Assembly (NCBI GenBank): GCA_028281235.1
Contig: JANQKG010000010.1
Span: 62,001-126,000 of the forward strand
From: Afifellaceae bacterium
GTDB taxonomy: Bacteria > Pseudomonadota > Alphaproteobacteria > Rhizobiales > Afifellaceae
Reading direction: 5' to 3'
DNA: 64,000 nt
The position numbers were made by a program, and so were the translations under genes. Of the stretch, positions 1 through 8,168 are shown piece after piece. The notes under the pieces were generated by a model. That model saw only the letters and a list, made by a program, of their open reading frames with translations. It was not told the origin of the DNA and did not search any database. Position 1 is the stretch's first letter; every line of letters begins with the position of its first letter.

Positions 1-117
1 GCGGAGCCGCCGGTCACCGCCGCACATGCGCGTGAGACGCTGCGCATTCTGCTGGCCATCAACAAAGCCATCGAAACCAGCGCGCCCGTTGCGCTTGAGA
101 CGTTCCGGCCGCAGTAG
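1..117 (+). CDS. C-terminal fragment of a Gfo/Idh/MocA-type oxidoreductase
   Basis: The window opens inside a reading frame that ends at a TAG at 115-117, leaving 38 residues. The tail contains ARETLRILLAINKAIETS followed by a short Pro/Leu-rich end. This resembles the last helix of Gfo/Idh/MocA-family NAD(P)-dependent oxidoreductases, where an 'A..al.illai..Si.tG.pV' pattern is common. The next gene starts 3 bases after the stop, so the two are probably co-transcribed. Only the tail is visible, so the substrate cannot be named and the family call is tentative. Confidence 0.5.
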   Translation, partial: AEPPVTAAHARETLRILLAINKAIETSAPVALETFRPQ

Positions 118-119
118 CC

Positions 120-953
120 ATGCAGATCATCGACGCTCACGCCCATGTCTGGAGCGACGATCTCCTCCGCTGGCCGTTGGCCGCAGGATTTCAGCGTAGC
201 GCGATGCGTCCGGCAAGATACGCCATTGAGGACCTGCAAAACGAGATGGCTGCTAACAATGTGGACCGCGCCGTGCTCGTGCAGGTGTCCTATTACGGTT
301 ACGACAACGCCTATCTGTTCGGTAGCGTCGATCGTTTTCCAGGGCAGTTCGCGGCCATCACCCTGATCGACCAGCACAGCCCGCACGTCACCGACCTCAT
401 GCTGGCGCACAAGACGCGCGGCGCCCGCGGCTTCCGCATCTATCCGCGAGAACGCCCGGCGAAAACGTGGCTGGATACGGAGCCGCTGCGCGAGATGTTC
501 GCGGCAGCGGCCGATCATAACCTCGTACTGTGCTGCCTCATCGATCCGGAAGCGCTGGACGCGCTTGGCCAGATATGCGCCCGGTTCAGCGACACAATTG
601 TCGTGGTCGATCATATGGGCCGGATCGGCATGCATCGTCCGGTCGCGCAAGATGACATCGACAGGCTCTGCGCCTTGGCGGCCTATCCCCACGTCTACGT
701 TAAAGTTTCTGCTTTCTATGCTCTCGGCGATAAACGCACGCCCTATAAGGATCTGATTCCGATGATCCGGCAGCTTCACAGCGTCTTCGGTGCGGATCGT
801 CTGATGTGGGCCAGCGACGTCCCGAACCAGATTCGCAACGGGCACTGCTATAGCGACTCCCTTTCGCTCGCTCGCGACGGGCTTGATTTCCTGACGCGGC
901 AGGAAAGGGCGGCTCTCCTCGGCTTGACGGCGCAGCGACTGTTCTTCGATTGA
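120..953 (+). CDS. Amidohydrolase-family (amidohydro_2) TIM-barrel hydrolase
   Basis: This 277-residue protein is a full-length member of the PF04909 amidohydrolases, which cover lactone hydrolases, decarboxylases and related metal-dependent enzymes. Metal-site motifs are visible: HAHVW at residues 6-10, a histidine in VVVDHMGR near residue 163, and the catalytic-type aspartate in MWASDVP near residue 237. There is no signal peptide, so it should be cytoplasmic. The ATG follows the preceding oxidoreductase stop by 3 bases, and that pairing is typical of sugar- or lactone-degradation operons. The substrate cannot be read from the sequence. A 2-pyrone-4,6-dicarboxylate-lactonase-like or sugar lactonase role is only one option. 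Confidence 0.75.
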   Translation: MQIIDAHAHVWSDDLLRWPLAAGFQRSAMRPARYAIEDLQNEMAANNVDRAVLVQVSYYGYDNAYLFGSVDRFPGQFAAITLIDQHSPHVTDLMLAHKTRGARGFRIYPRERPAKTWLDTEPLREMFAAAADHNLVLCCLIDPEALDALGQICARFSDTIVVVDHMGRIGMHRPVAQDDIDRLCALAAYPHVYVKVSAFYALGDKRTPYKDLIPMIRQLHSVFGADRLMWASDVPNQIRNGHCYSDSLSLARDGLDFLTRQERAALLGLTAQRLFFD

Positions 954-1040
954 GGGTGGCAGATCGCGTCGAAGGCTTTGTGAGCATCTTTGCCAATGAT
1001 ACCGAGTGACACCACCGCCGCTTGCCCGGAAGGCCTGACG

Positions 1041-1928
1041 CTACCTTAGAACCGGGTCACGATAGAAGGGCACCGTCTCGGCGCGGGGTGTCCAGAGACC
1101 CGCATCCGTCAGCCTCCAAACATGGTCAGCGATCTGGCCGAGCGTCGCAAACCACACGCCGCCCTTGGCCTGCATGTAGTCGATTAGCTTGGCAATGGCC
1201 CGCGCCTGCGCCGGTCTGCCGCTGACCGCCGGATGCCAGACGCCGACCCACATACCGCCATCTTCCCAAAGCGCGTCGAACTCGGCGCGAAACACGGCGG
1301 TCGCCGTATCAGGTGGCGAGATCGTCATCAGATGATCAAGGGCGCGACTGGAGACATATTGATTGTAGTCGTCGACCGATGCGGGAACCGGCAGCTCAAA
1401 CAGGCTGCCGTTGCCGGTCTTGAGAAGGATCGGTACATCGTCGGCAAAAAGCGACGAATCATAGGCGATGCCCGCTTCGACGAGGAGGTCGAAGGTGTTC
1501 AAGGAAAGCCCGTAATAGGGCGCGCGATATCCGCGGGGCGGGGCGCCTGTCAGCGCTCTTATCCGCTCGATGCCGGCCTCCAATGCGCCTTGCTCGTCGA
1601 TCCTTTCTTGTTGGCTTGGCCATTCGTGAAAGTGCCCGTGGTGGGCGATCTCGTTGCCGTTGCCGATGATGACGTCCATCTGCGGGCGATAGGTATCGAT
1701 GACCCAGCCGGGCACAAACCACGTGACCGGCACCTGGCGTTCGGCAAACATGCCGGCCAGGCGGGGCAGGGCGACAAACGGGTCATAACGCATGTGGGCG
1801 AGCGCGTGGATTTGCGCAGGCGCTTCGGCCCGATGGGCGGCATGAACAACGCTGTCCGCGTCGACATCAAACGAGAATGCGACGGCGCATCTGGCGCCCC
1901 CCGGCCAAGGCGGTGGATTGGCGATCAT
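1041..1928 (-). CDS. Polysaccharide deacetylase family (NodB-fold) hydrolase, PuuE-like
   Basis: This 295-residue protein has the NodB fold. FSFDVDADS near residue 17 supplies the catalytic and metal aspartates, AHHGHFHEW near residue 94 supplies the histidine pair, and RGYRAPYYG near residue 133 is the arginine motif. The overall layout is closer to the cytosolic PuuE/allantoinase-like branch, which acts on small amides, than to secreted chitin deacetylases, and no signal peptide is seen. Its ATG overlaps the TGA of the upstream ATPase gene in an ATGA junction, so it is translationally coupled as the last gene of the ABC importer operon. That suggests it acts on the imported compound, an amide or N-acyl solute by inference. 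Confidence 0.75.
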   Translation of the reverse strand: MIANPPPWPGGARCAVAFSFDVDADSVVHAAHRAEAPAQIHALAHMRYDPFVALPRLAGMFAERQVPVTWFVPGWVIDTYRPQMDVIIGNGNEIAHHGHFHEWPSQQERIDEQGALEAGIERIRALTGAPPRGYRAPYYGLSLNTFDLLVEAGIAYDSSLFADDVPILLKTGNGSLFELPVPASVDDYNQYVSSRALDHLMTISPPDTATAVFRAEFDALWEDGGMWVGVWHPAVSGRPAQARAIAKLIDYMQAKGGVWFATLGQIADHVWRLTDAGLWTPRAETVPFYRDPVLR

Positions 1929-2665
1929 CCTGCCTTACCCGGTTGTGCCGCGGCGCCCGCGCCGCCGTCGATGAAAAGCGTCTTGAGATGATCCACATCG
2001 ACGTCCTCGGCCGGGCACTCATGGGCGGTCCGTCCCCGCACGAGGACGTAAGTACGATGTGCCAGCTCCAAAGCCTTTGAGACATTCTGCTCCACCAGCA
2101 AGATCGGAATGCCGAGCTGGTGGTGTATCTCCTCGATCGCCTCAAAGACGGTGTCCACGACGTTCGGCGCCAGGTCCGCGCTTGGCTCATCGAGCAGAAG
2201 CAGCTTGGGCTGTAGAAGCAGCGCCTGAGCGATGGACAGCATGCGGCGCTCGCCTCCGCTGAGGTTCATGGCGGGCTGTTGCCGCCGCTGTGCCAACCGC
2301 GGAAAAAGGGTAAAGGCCTGATCACAGCCGGCCGCTTCGCGTTCCGGCTTCAAATATGCGCCCATCCGCAGATTCTCGTCGACCGTCAACTCGGTGAACA
2401 CGTTGTCTGTTTGAGGCACATAGGCCATGCCGAGAGCTGCGCGCTTGTTGGGAGGCAATGCCGTGATGTCTTGGTCGTTAAAGTGCACATTTCCGGAGAC
2501 CATCGTCGTCAAGCCGATCGCTGTCTTCAGCGCCGTCGACTTACCCGATCCGTTTGAGCCGAGTATCGCAACGATCTCGCCGGCGCCGACGTCGAGATCG
2601 AGCGCGTCAAGGATTTGCACTTGGCCGTAACCGGCCGTCACCGCCCGCATGTCAAGCAGGCTCAT
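1925..2665 (-). CDS. Branched-chain-type ABC transporter ATPase (LivF class)
   Basis: This 246-residue ATPase subunit carries a Walker A motif GSNGSGKST near residue 36, the signature LSGGERRMLS and Walker B LLLLDEPSADLAP. It is shorter than its partner and has the LivF-type switch region. It energises import through the two membrane subunits encoded upstream. Its ATG overlaps the TGA of the LivG-class gene (ATGA), and its own TGA overlaps the deacetylase start, so the three genes are tightly coupled. The LivF/G/M/H family moves branched-chain amino acids, amides, urea, polyamines and other solutes, and the substrate here is not evident. Confidence 0.9.
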   Translation of the reverse strand: MSLLDMRAVTAGYGQVQILDALDLDVGAGEIVAILGSNGSGKSTALKTAIGLTTMVSGNVHFNDQDITALPPNKRAALGMAYVPQTDNVFTELTVDENLRMGAYLKPEREAAGCDQAFTLFPRLAQRRQQPAMNLSGGERRMLSIAQALLLQPKLLLLDEPSADLAPNVVDTVFEAIEEIHHQLGIPILLVEQNVSKALELAHRTYVLVRGRTAHECPAEDVDVDHLKTLFIDGGAGAAAQPGKAG

Positions 2666-3435
2666 GACGCAACCTTCCGCTCATGTGTGCCGAGATAAGA
2701 CTGCATGACGGCCGGATCGCGTCGCACCTCGTCGGGGGTTCCGTACGCCAGCACCCGGCCGCCGTCGAGCACATAGACGTCGTCGCAAAGGCCGGTGATC
2801 ATGTCCATATTGTGCTCAATCAGCAAGATGGTGCGCCCCTCATCGCGCAACTGGCTCAAGAACACGATCTGCTGCTCGATCAGAACCGGATTGACGCCCG
2901 CCGCCGGTTCGTCGATCAGCAATATCTGAGGGTCCGACATCAGCAAGACGCCCATCGACAGCAATTTCTGCTGGCCGCCGGAAAGCTGCCCGGCGAGCTC
3001 GTTGATCTTGTCCTGCAGACCCAGACGCCGAACGATTGCGTAGGCGCGTTCCTGCATGCTGTGCTCATCGGTGCGCACGGCACCGATGCGTACGAAGAGG
3101 TTCCATAGGTTCTCGCCCCTGTGGCCCCTGCCGCCCACCAGCATATTCTGAAAGACCGTCAGCCGGCGTGCGAGCCTGGGGACCTGGAAGGTTCGTCCCA
3201 CACCCATCGTTGCAACAATATCCGGCTGGAACGCCGTAATACGGCGCCCGCCGACATGGACGGTGCCCGATTGCGGCGCGTAGATGCCGCTCACGACGTT
3301 AAGCAGTGTCGACTTGCCCGAACCGTTGGGGCCGATCAGCCCGACGATACGGCCTGGCTCGGCCGCGAGACTCAGGCCGTCGAGCGCCTGCAACTGACCG
3401 AAAGCGAGCGAGACCTCGTCAACTCTTAACGTCAT
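2662..3435 (-). CDS. Branched-chain-type ABC transporter ATPase (LivG class)
   Basis: This 257-residue ATPase has Walker A GPNGSGKST near residue 37, signature LSGGQQKLLS and Walker B ILLIDEPAAGVNP. The spacing between Walker A and the signature is longer than in the neighbouring LivF-class subunit, as expected for LivG, and the C-terminus carries the typical tail after the H-loop (IEHNMDM). The gene overlaps the preceding permease by 17 bases. It forms the second half of the nucleotide-binding heterodimer of this importer. Confidence 0.9.
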   Translation of the reverse strand: MTLRVDEVSLAFGQLQALDGLSLAAEPGRIVGLIGPNGSGKSTLLNVVSGIYAPQSGTVHVGGRRITAFQPDIVATMGVGRTFQVPRLARRLTVFQNMLVGGRGHRGENLWNLFVRIGAVRTDEHSMQERAYAIVRRLGLQDKINELAGQLSGGQQKLLSMGVLLMSDPQILLIDEPAAGVNPVLIEQQIVFLSQLRDEGRTILLIEHNMDMITGLCDDVYVLDGGRVLAYGTPDEVRRDPAVMQSYLGTHERKVAS

Positions 3436-4291
3436 AGTTCGGCTTCTTCTCTCGCAGAAAACCTTCGGGTCGATACATGATCATCACGACCAGCAGCAGG
3501 CCGACAAGGGCCAGGCGGAGGTTGGCGACCACGTCGGAGGGCAGGTCAGTCCACTGCGCAACAAAGCGGGTGGAAACGCTCATGGCCTGAATGATGATGG
3601 CACCGACCACGACGCCCAAATTGCGGCCGGGTCCGCCAACAATGACAGCCGTCCAGATGATGAACGTCTCGATCACCATGAAGCTGCCGTGGTCGACGAA
3701 GCCGGTTATATGCGCGTAAAGAACCCCGACCGCGCTCGCCATCGCCCACGCAACAGCCATCGCGACGACCTGGAAGCGGAATGGATTACGGCCCAGCGTT
3801 GCCGCGAGCGTCTCGTCTTCCCGGATAACTCTCAACAGGCGCCCGAGCGGCGCCTTGCTGATGCGCTCAGCGACGATGAAGGAAACGACCAGAGCCAAAA
3901 CCGATACCGCCATGGCGACCCGCGGATCGGACAGGCGCTCGACGATCGTTCCCTCAACGCCGCCGGCTATCCCACGGAAATTGAGCATGGTCAGCCTGAA
4001 CATCTCGGCGATGCCAAGCGATGCCAGCGCCCAATAATCCTGCGCCATCCGGCGCGTCGGGAAGATGACCAGGAATCCGATCAGCGGACCCATTATCAGC
4101 CCGGCCAGGACGCCGACCCAGATGGGCAATCCGTGGAAGGACGCAATTCCGGCCGAATAGGCGCCGATCGCGAAGGGCAGGATCTGGCCGAAATTGACCA
4201 GCCCCGTCAGGCCGAACTGGATGTTGAGGCTGATGGCCAGCACCGCCCAGATGCAGACGATCGTCGTCATGTAGATCGCAAAATCGATCAC
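3419..4291 (-). CDS. Branched-chain-type ABC permease (LivM class)
   Basis: The protein is about 290 residues, hydrophobic, with roughly 8-9 membrane segments and the conserved loop GLTGLVNFGQ near residue 27 seen in LivM/LivH permeases. I place the start at the GTG at 4289-4291, which overlaps the TGA of the upstream permease as GTGA. An in-frame extension to 4399 would overlap that gene by 112 bases, and its N-terminus is charged and Pro-rich rather than membrane-like. The C-terminus YRPEGFLREKK is the usual LivM ending. Confidence 0.88.
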   Translation of the reverse strand: MIDFAIYMTTIVCIWAVLAISLNIQFGLTGLVNFGQILPFAIGAYSAGIASFHGLPIWVGVLAGLIMGPLIGFLVIFPTRRMAQDYWALASLGIAEMFRLTMLNFRGIAGGVEGTIVERLSDPRVAMAVSVLALVVSFIVAERISKAPLGRLLRVIREDETLAATLGRNPFRFQVVAMAVAWAMASAVGVLYAHITGFVDHGSFMVIETFIIWTAVIVGGPGRNLGVVVGAIIIQAMSVSTRFVAQWTDLPSDVVANLRLALVGLLLVVMIMYRPEGFLREKKPNYDVKS

Positions 4292-5184
4292 GGCTTTGCG
4301 CCCCCCAGACCTTTCAGCAGGCCCTGCGGCCGGAACAGGAGCACAAGCACGAGCGCTGTAACCGCAACCGCGTCCCTGAACTGGGAGGGGACGTACCATT
4401 GCATCGCGCCGACCAGCGACCCGAAGTCGATGGAGATCAGGATGTTCTGCGCAAATGACAGGATCATCGCACCAACCACCGCGCCATATACGTTGCCCAG
4501 CCCGCCAATAGTGATGGCCGCAAAGACCGGCAGGAGGATGAGCAGATCGATGTTGGGCTTGAGCTGCGTCTCAATCGCGAACAGCGTCCCGCCCAGCCCG
4601 GCATAGGCGCCCGACAAGAACCACAGGAGCAGGATCATTCTCTCGCTGGGGATTCCCCGAACCTCAGCAAGCTCGAAATTGTTGGCCAGTGCCCGCAGAG
4701 CGACCCCGACGCGCGAATAGCGCAGCAACACATGCATTGCGAGCATGGCGCAGAGCGTGACCAAAACCACTGCAACGTCGAGGGTGGTGAAGATTGCACC
4801 GCCCACCCGGATTGTTGTGGTGTCAAGTTCAAAGAAAAGGGCCGAGCCACCGAATATCGCTGCAAGGATGCTGCGTAGAAACAGCGCAACACCCCAAGAG
4901 GCAATCATCTTCCCCTCAGGCGTCACATGCCGGATGGTCCGGAAGACGATACGGTCGATGAGAACGGCGAACGCTCCGGTGAACACCATGCTCATGGCGG
5001 TCGCCAAGACAATCGGCACGCTGAAGGCGGTGTGGAAGACGTAGGTCGCGTAGCCGCCGATCACGGCGTACTGGATGTGCGCGAAATTCGCAAAGCGCAG
5101 GACCGAGTAGGTCAGGGATATGCCGATCGCGATGATGGCGATCTGGCTTCCATAGATGATCGAGTTGACGAATATCTGGGTCAT
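4288..5184 (-). CDS. Branched-chain-type ABC permease (LivH class)
   Basis: This inner-membrane permease has 298 residues and about 8 hydrophobic segments. The N-terminal stretch GISLTYSVLRFANFAH carries the LivH-type 'G..L.y..l...N.aHg' signature. I chose the ATG at 5182-5184, one codon after a TTG. The C-terminus LFRPQGLLKG is diagnostic of the family. It pairs with the LivM-class permease downstream, with overlapping start and stop codons. It lies about 270 bases downstream of the binding-protein gene, separated by a hairpin, and the operon is probably transcribed from the binding-protein promoter. Confidence 0.9.
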   Translation of the reverse strand: MTQIFVNSIIYGSQIAIIAIGISLTYSVLRFANFAHIQYAVIGGYATYVFHTAFSVPIVLATAMSMVFTGAFAVLIDRIVFRTIRHVTPEGKMIASWGVALFLRSILAAIFGGSALFFELDTTTIRVGGAIFTTLDVAVVLVTLCAMLAMHVLLRYSRVGVALRALANNFELAEVRGIPSERMILLLWFLSGAYAGLGGTLFAIETQLKPNIDLLILLPVFAAITIGGLGNVYGAVVGAMILSFAQNILISIDFGSLVGAMQWYVPSQFRDAVAVTALVLVLLFRPQGLLKGLGGAKP

Positions 5185-5390
5185 CAAAGCCTGATTGTTC
5201 CAGATATCACAGCTCTCTACCGAAGCGAATGACGGCCGTCTTGGCGCCTGGCGTCACACAGATGGCGCTTCAAGTGCCAAGCTAGCCGCTTGCCGTCTGC
5301 TGTGGGGCCCGCAAATCAGCAGGATGGCCATCGGCACAAGGGGGTATCGGCCTGAAGACAGGGGCGGTCCGCGCTGTTGCCTGAAGGGTA

Positions 5391-5415
5391 GGAGGGCCAG
5401 CTGAGCCGGCCCTCC
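5391..5415 (-). terminator. Intercistronic hairpin after binding-protein gene
   Basis: A perfect 8-base inverted repeat (GGAGGGCC at 5391-5398 and GGCCCTCC at 5408-5415, 9-base loop) lies 45 bases past the stop of the periplasmic binding-protein gene and before the permease gene. There is no U-tract, so it is more likely a transcript-stabilising or partial-attenuation stem-loop than a full terminator. The same arrangement follows the three other binding-protein genes in this window. Confidence 0.5.
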
Positions 5416-5459
5416 ATAATCTCGACAAGCAAAGTACCACCTTGAAGGTCGCCGGGCGG

Positions 5460-6584
5460 TTACTCTCCGGTTCCCAGAATATGGAACGCGCCGTCCTTGA
5501 ACTCCACGAATTCGACCGGCGGATCGATGCGCTGACCACGGTCATCCCAGGTGATCTTGCCCGTTGCGCCCTCGTAAGACTTCACAACTTCCGGCAGGGA
5601 TGCGGCGATCTCAGAGGAAGACGTGCCGCCAAGCTCCATGGCTTTGGCCACGATCTGCATGGCGTCGTACCCATAGAAGACGTGCGACAGCGGCTCTTCT
5701 CCGTATTCGGCGCGATAGCGTTCGGCGAGTTCCATCGTGCTTTTGAGCGATGCGCCGCCATTGTCCACGCCGAAGAAGCGCTCGCTCATCCATTCTTCGT
5801 CATCGATCGCAAAGATGGTGGGATAGGCACCATACCAAGGTGCTGCAATATCGAGCTGTTGGGCGTTCTTGAAGATCGTCCTGGAATCATCACCATACCC
5901 GGCTGCGATGATGGCATCAGGTTCGACATTGGCCACGGTCTGCATATCCGCGCGATAGTTCGGATTTCCCTCCGTGTAAGCCACCTGCGCCAAAACCTCG
6001 CCACCGCTGGCAACAAACGCATCGGCGGCGGCGTTCATGAGGCCGGTTCCGAAGGTGTTGTTCGGCACGACGAAAGCCGCACTCTTGTGGCCGCGCTCGG
6101 CAACCCACTCGCCCAGCTTCTTGCCGATAATGTCGTCGAGCGGCAGCACGGAGAACAGCGTTCCCGGGTAATCGCCCAACTTGGATGAACTGGACGACGT
6201 GTTGATCAGCACGCGGCCCTTATCTTGTGCAAGATTGGCAACCGGGATCATCAGGCTGCTGCCGCCAAACATGATCGCGACTTCGACATTGTCGACGCCA
6301 TACAGCTTGTTGGCCGCGTTCATGGCCTCCTGCAGCCGGTACTCGGAATCCTCGGTGATCAACGTTATCGGGTTTCCGTCGATACCTCCCGCTTCGTTGA
6401 TATCCGCCACCGCCATCTCGATGCCGCGCGTCATGTTCACGCTTGTTCGGACATCCGTGCCGGTCAGGTTGGCTATGACGCCGACGGAAATCGGCTCCGC
6501 CGCCACCGGTGCTGCGGCCATGCTCGCCGAAGCCGTGGCGATCAAAGCCGCTGCGCACGTATTGAGGGCTGCTCTTCTGTTCAC
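5460..6584 (-). CDS. Periplasmic binding protein of branched-chain-type ABC importer (LivJ-like)
   Basis: This 374-residue secreted protein starts at GTG (6582-6584) with a purine-rich AAGGGGG upstream. The N-terminus has a Sec-type signal peptide, with a positive MNRR start, an Ala-rich core and a likely cleavage after VAA near residue 29. The mature part follows the Peripla_BP_6 fold: ISVGVIANLTG, GGIDGNPITLI near residue 68, and a C-terminal FYGYDAMQIVAKAME. It delivers the solute to the LivHMGF-type permease encoded downstream. The family binds amino acids, amides, urea or aromatic acids, and the ligand here is unknown. Confidence 0.9.
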   Translation of the reverse strand: MNRRAALNTCAAALIATASASMAAAPVAAEPISVGVIANLTGTDVRTSVNMTRGIEMAVADINEAGGIDGNPITLITEDSEYRLQEAMNAANKLYGVDNVEVAIMFGGSSLMIPVANLAQDKGRVLINTSSSSSKLGDYPGTLFSVLPLDDIIGKKLGEWVAERGHKSAAFVVPNNTFGTGLMNAAADAFVASGGEVLAQVAYTEGNPNYRADMQTVANVEPDAIIAAGYGDDSRTIFKNAQQLDIAAPWYGAYPTIFAIDDEEWMSERFFGVDNGGASLKSTMELAERYRAEYGEEPLSHVFYGYDAMQIVAKAMELGGTSSSEIAASLPEVVKSYEGATGKITWDDRGQRIDPPVEFVEFKDGAFHILGTGE

Positions 6585-6898
6585 TGTATCAATCCCCCTT
6601 GAGATCGGAGCCGCTACTACTTGACTCTAACACGGACCCAGATGCTGCGTTCGGCCCTTGAGACTGCCAGCACAGGCCAACCCGCAATCTAGGGTATTCA
6701 GTGCATCCATATGGAAAGAAGTATACGCATAGGGCATCGCCGAGACTCGCCGGAAACCGCGACGAAATCAGACGATCTTATCCAAAAAAGGATGGCGCGA
6801 TGGTCAAATTGCCCCCTGCGGCGAAACGAAAGCGTGCCGGCCGGGCAGGGGGTTAGCGGTCCTTTCCCGGCTTTCTTGCGTGAGAGGCGACTGCATGC
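6585..6898. other. Intergenic region upstream of the ABC importer operon
   Basis: This is 314 bases without a convincing gene. It must hold the promoter of the leftward importer operon and the 3' end of the leftward ectC transcript. A TATACT hexamer and a CCATATGG palindrome occur between about 6705 and 6735, but I could not find a matching -35 box, so I do not assign a promoter. Confidence 0.4.
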
Positions 6899-7276
6899 TC
6901 AGGCCGGATAGGCGCCGTCGCTATCGTGCGTCTCGTTGCCGGCCAGTGCCGGTCGAAACACACATATGAGCCGCATGCGGTCAATGGCGATGAAGCGATG
7001 CCGGTCGTGGCGGTCGAGCGCGTAGAAAGCGCCGGGGCGGATGGCGTGTCGACGGCCGGTCTCCAGTTCGACGATCTCGCCCGTGCCCTCAATGCAGTAA
7101 CAGGCTTCGATATGGTGCTTATACCATAGGACGTGATCGGTGCCCGCCGCTACCGTCGTCTCGGTCATTGTGTATCCCAGCCCATCGCCGGATAGGCCAA
7201 AGCGCAAACTGCGCCAGCCATCTCCTTGGACATCGGCGGGACCGTCGGCGATTTCGTCGACGTGGCTGATGATCAT
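6899..7276 (-). CDS. ectC: Ectoine synthase-like cupin (EctC), without ectA/ectB
   Basis: This 125-residue single-cupin protein matches L-ectoine synthase in length and along its whole sequence. YKHHIEACYCIEGTGEIVE at residues 52-70 is the family hallmark. The iron ligands described for characterised EctC (a Glu, a Tyr and a His) are present as E57, Y85 and H93, so the active site looks intact. EctC normally cyclises N-gamma-acetyl-2,4-diaminobutyrate to ectoine and water. Here it lies beside ectoine-degradation genes with no ectA or ectB. Its ATG overlaps the TGA of the Lrp-type regulator gene (ATGA), so the two are translated together. A role in making a signal or in running the reaction backwards is inference. 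Confidence 0.85.
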   Translation of the reverse strand: MIISHVDEIADGPADVQGDGWRSLRFGLSGDGLGYTMTETTVAAGTDHVLWYKHHIEACYCIEGTGEIVELETGRRHAIRPGAFYALDRHDRHRFIAIDRMRLICVFRPALAGNETHDSDGAYPA

Positions 7277-7836
7277 TCTGCATCATTCCTTGGCAGTGGG
7301 CTTGGCGGTCTGGCTTCCGCTTTTTGGGCGGCACCTCGGAGTTGCTCCTGTATGCGCGCGCTGAGATCGCGGTCACTGTCATGCTTGATCTTTTTTGTGA
7401 CGATGTAGGAGTAGTATCGGTTAATGCTGAAGCTCCTGCCAAGATTGCCGTCCATGATCTCCTGAAAGGCTTCGATGCTCGGCACGTCGAAGCGGATGAG
7501 ATAGTCGATGCCGCCGCCGACGGCCCAGCATTCCACCATTTCAGGAACCCGTCGGACGGCCGCCTCGAAGTGCGCGAAGTCCTCGTATCTGTGGCTCCTG
7601 AGAACGATCTCCGTCCAGACGATGATCTGCGGGGCGAAGACCTCGGGCGCGATCTCGGCCCTGTAGCCCCGTATGATGCCGGCCTCCTCCATGCGCTTGA
7701 CGCGCGCGTAGCAAGGCGTCGGCGACAGGCCGACTTCGTCGGCCAGCGCGAGCTTTGTTATGCGACCATTGCGCTGCAGCACCGACAGGATCTTCAAGTC
7801 CATTTTGTCTAATCGGGGCCGGTTCGCGTTGCCCAT
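7273..7836 (-). CDS. doeX: Lrp/AsnC-family regulator, probable ectoine-catabolism regulator (DoeX-like)
   Basis: This 187-residue regulator has an N-terminal winged helix (MDLKILSVLQRNGRITKLAL, then LSPTPCYARVKRMEEAGII near residues 37-55) and a C-terminal RAM/AsnC effector domain with GGIDYLIRFDV near residue 107. DoeX is the AsnC-type regulator found in known ectoine-degradation loci, and the neighbours here (doeA, DoeC-like and DoeD-like genes) support that role. It is the first gene of a two-gene unit with ectC, joined by an ATGA overlap. A C-terminal extension of about 30 residues beyond the usual Lrp length is rich in Ala, Pro and Arg. The ligand is unproven; N-acetyl-diaminobutyrate is a reasonable guess from other systems. 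Confidence 0.75.
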   Translation of the reverse strand: MGNANRPRLDKMDLKILSVLQRNGRITKLALADEVGLSPTPCYARVKRMEEAGIIRGYRAEIAPEVFAPQIIVWTEIVLRSHRYEDFAHFEAAVRRVPEMVECWAVGGGIDYLIRFDVPSIEAFQEIMDGNLGRSFSINRYYSYIVTKKIKHDSDRDLSARIQEQLRGAAQKAEARPPSPLPRNDAE

Positions 7837-8168
7837 GACCTTGCCTATGCTGGGTATCGCCGCACGGTCGCCAATGCGGCGGCTCCGGTTCGAGCTTGCA
7901 GGCGAAACTGGTTTGCCATTTAGCGATATTGACTACTCCATTGCAACAATATGGGGAGTTTGAGCGCCTGGCACATGTGATTTGGTCTTCATTGAGCGAT
8001 CCGCTGCCCTGATGCGGGCCGGGACAAGCCGGCGGCACGGGTCAGCTTGTCGACATCGTCATTGGCCCGAAGCAGCGCGGCGGGACGGAGCCGGCGGAGC
8101 GGCACCTATCGAGCCCGTGGTGAACACGCCTTTGAGGCGCCCAACACGTCCGTTGCGTGAGGCCCGGC
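7837..8168. other. Intergenic region between regulator gene and doeA
   Basis: These 332 bases hold no gene I can support. The part next to the regulator start (about 7910-7960) is AT-richer than its surroundings. It carries a TTGCAA at 7941-7946 and a CTAAAT on the minus strand 17 bases further, a weak possible promoter for the regulator-ectC unit. The rest, up to the doeA stop, is GC-rich and featureless. Confidence 0.35.

Noticed and set aside
3689-4606. A 305-codon plus-strand frame across the permease genes
   Set aside because: Antisense to LivM/LivH-type permeases, with Asp/Arg/Gln-rich hydrophilic sequence typical of the complement of membrane-protein genes.
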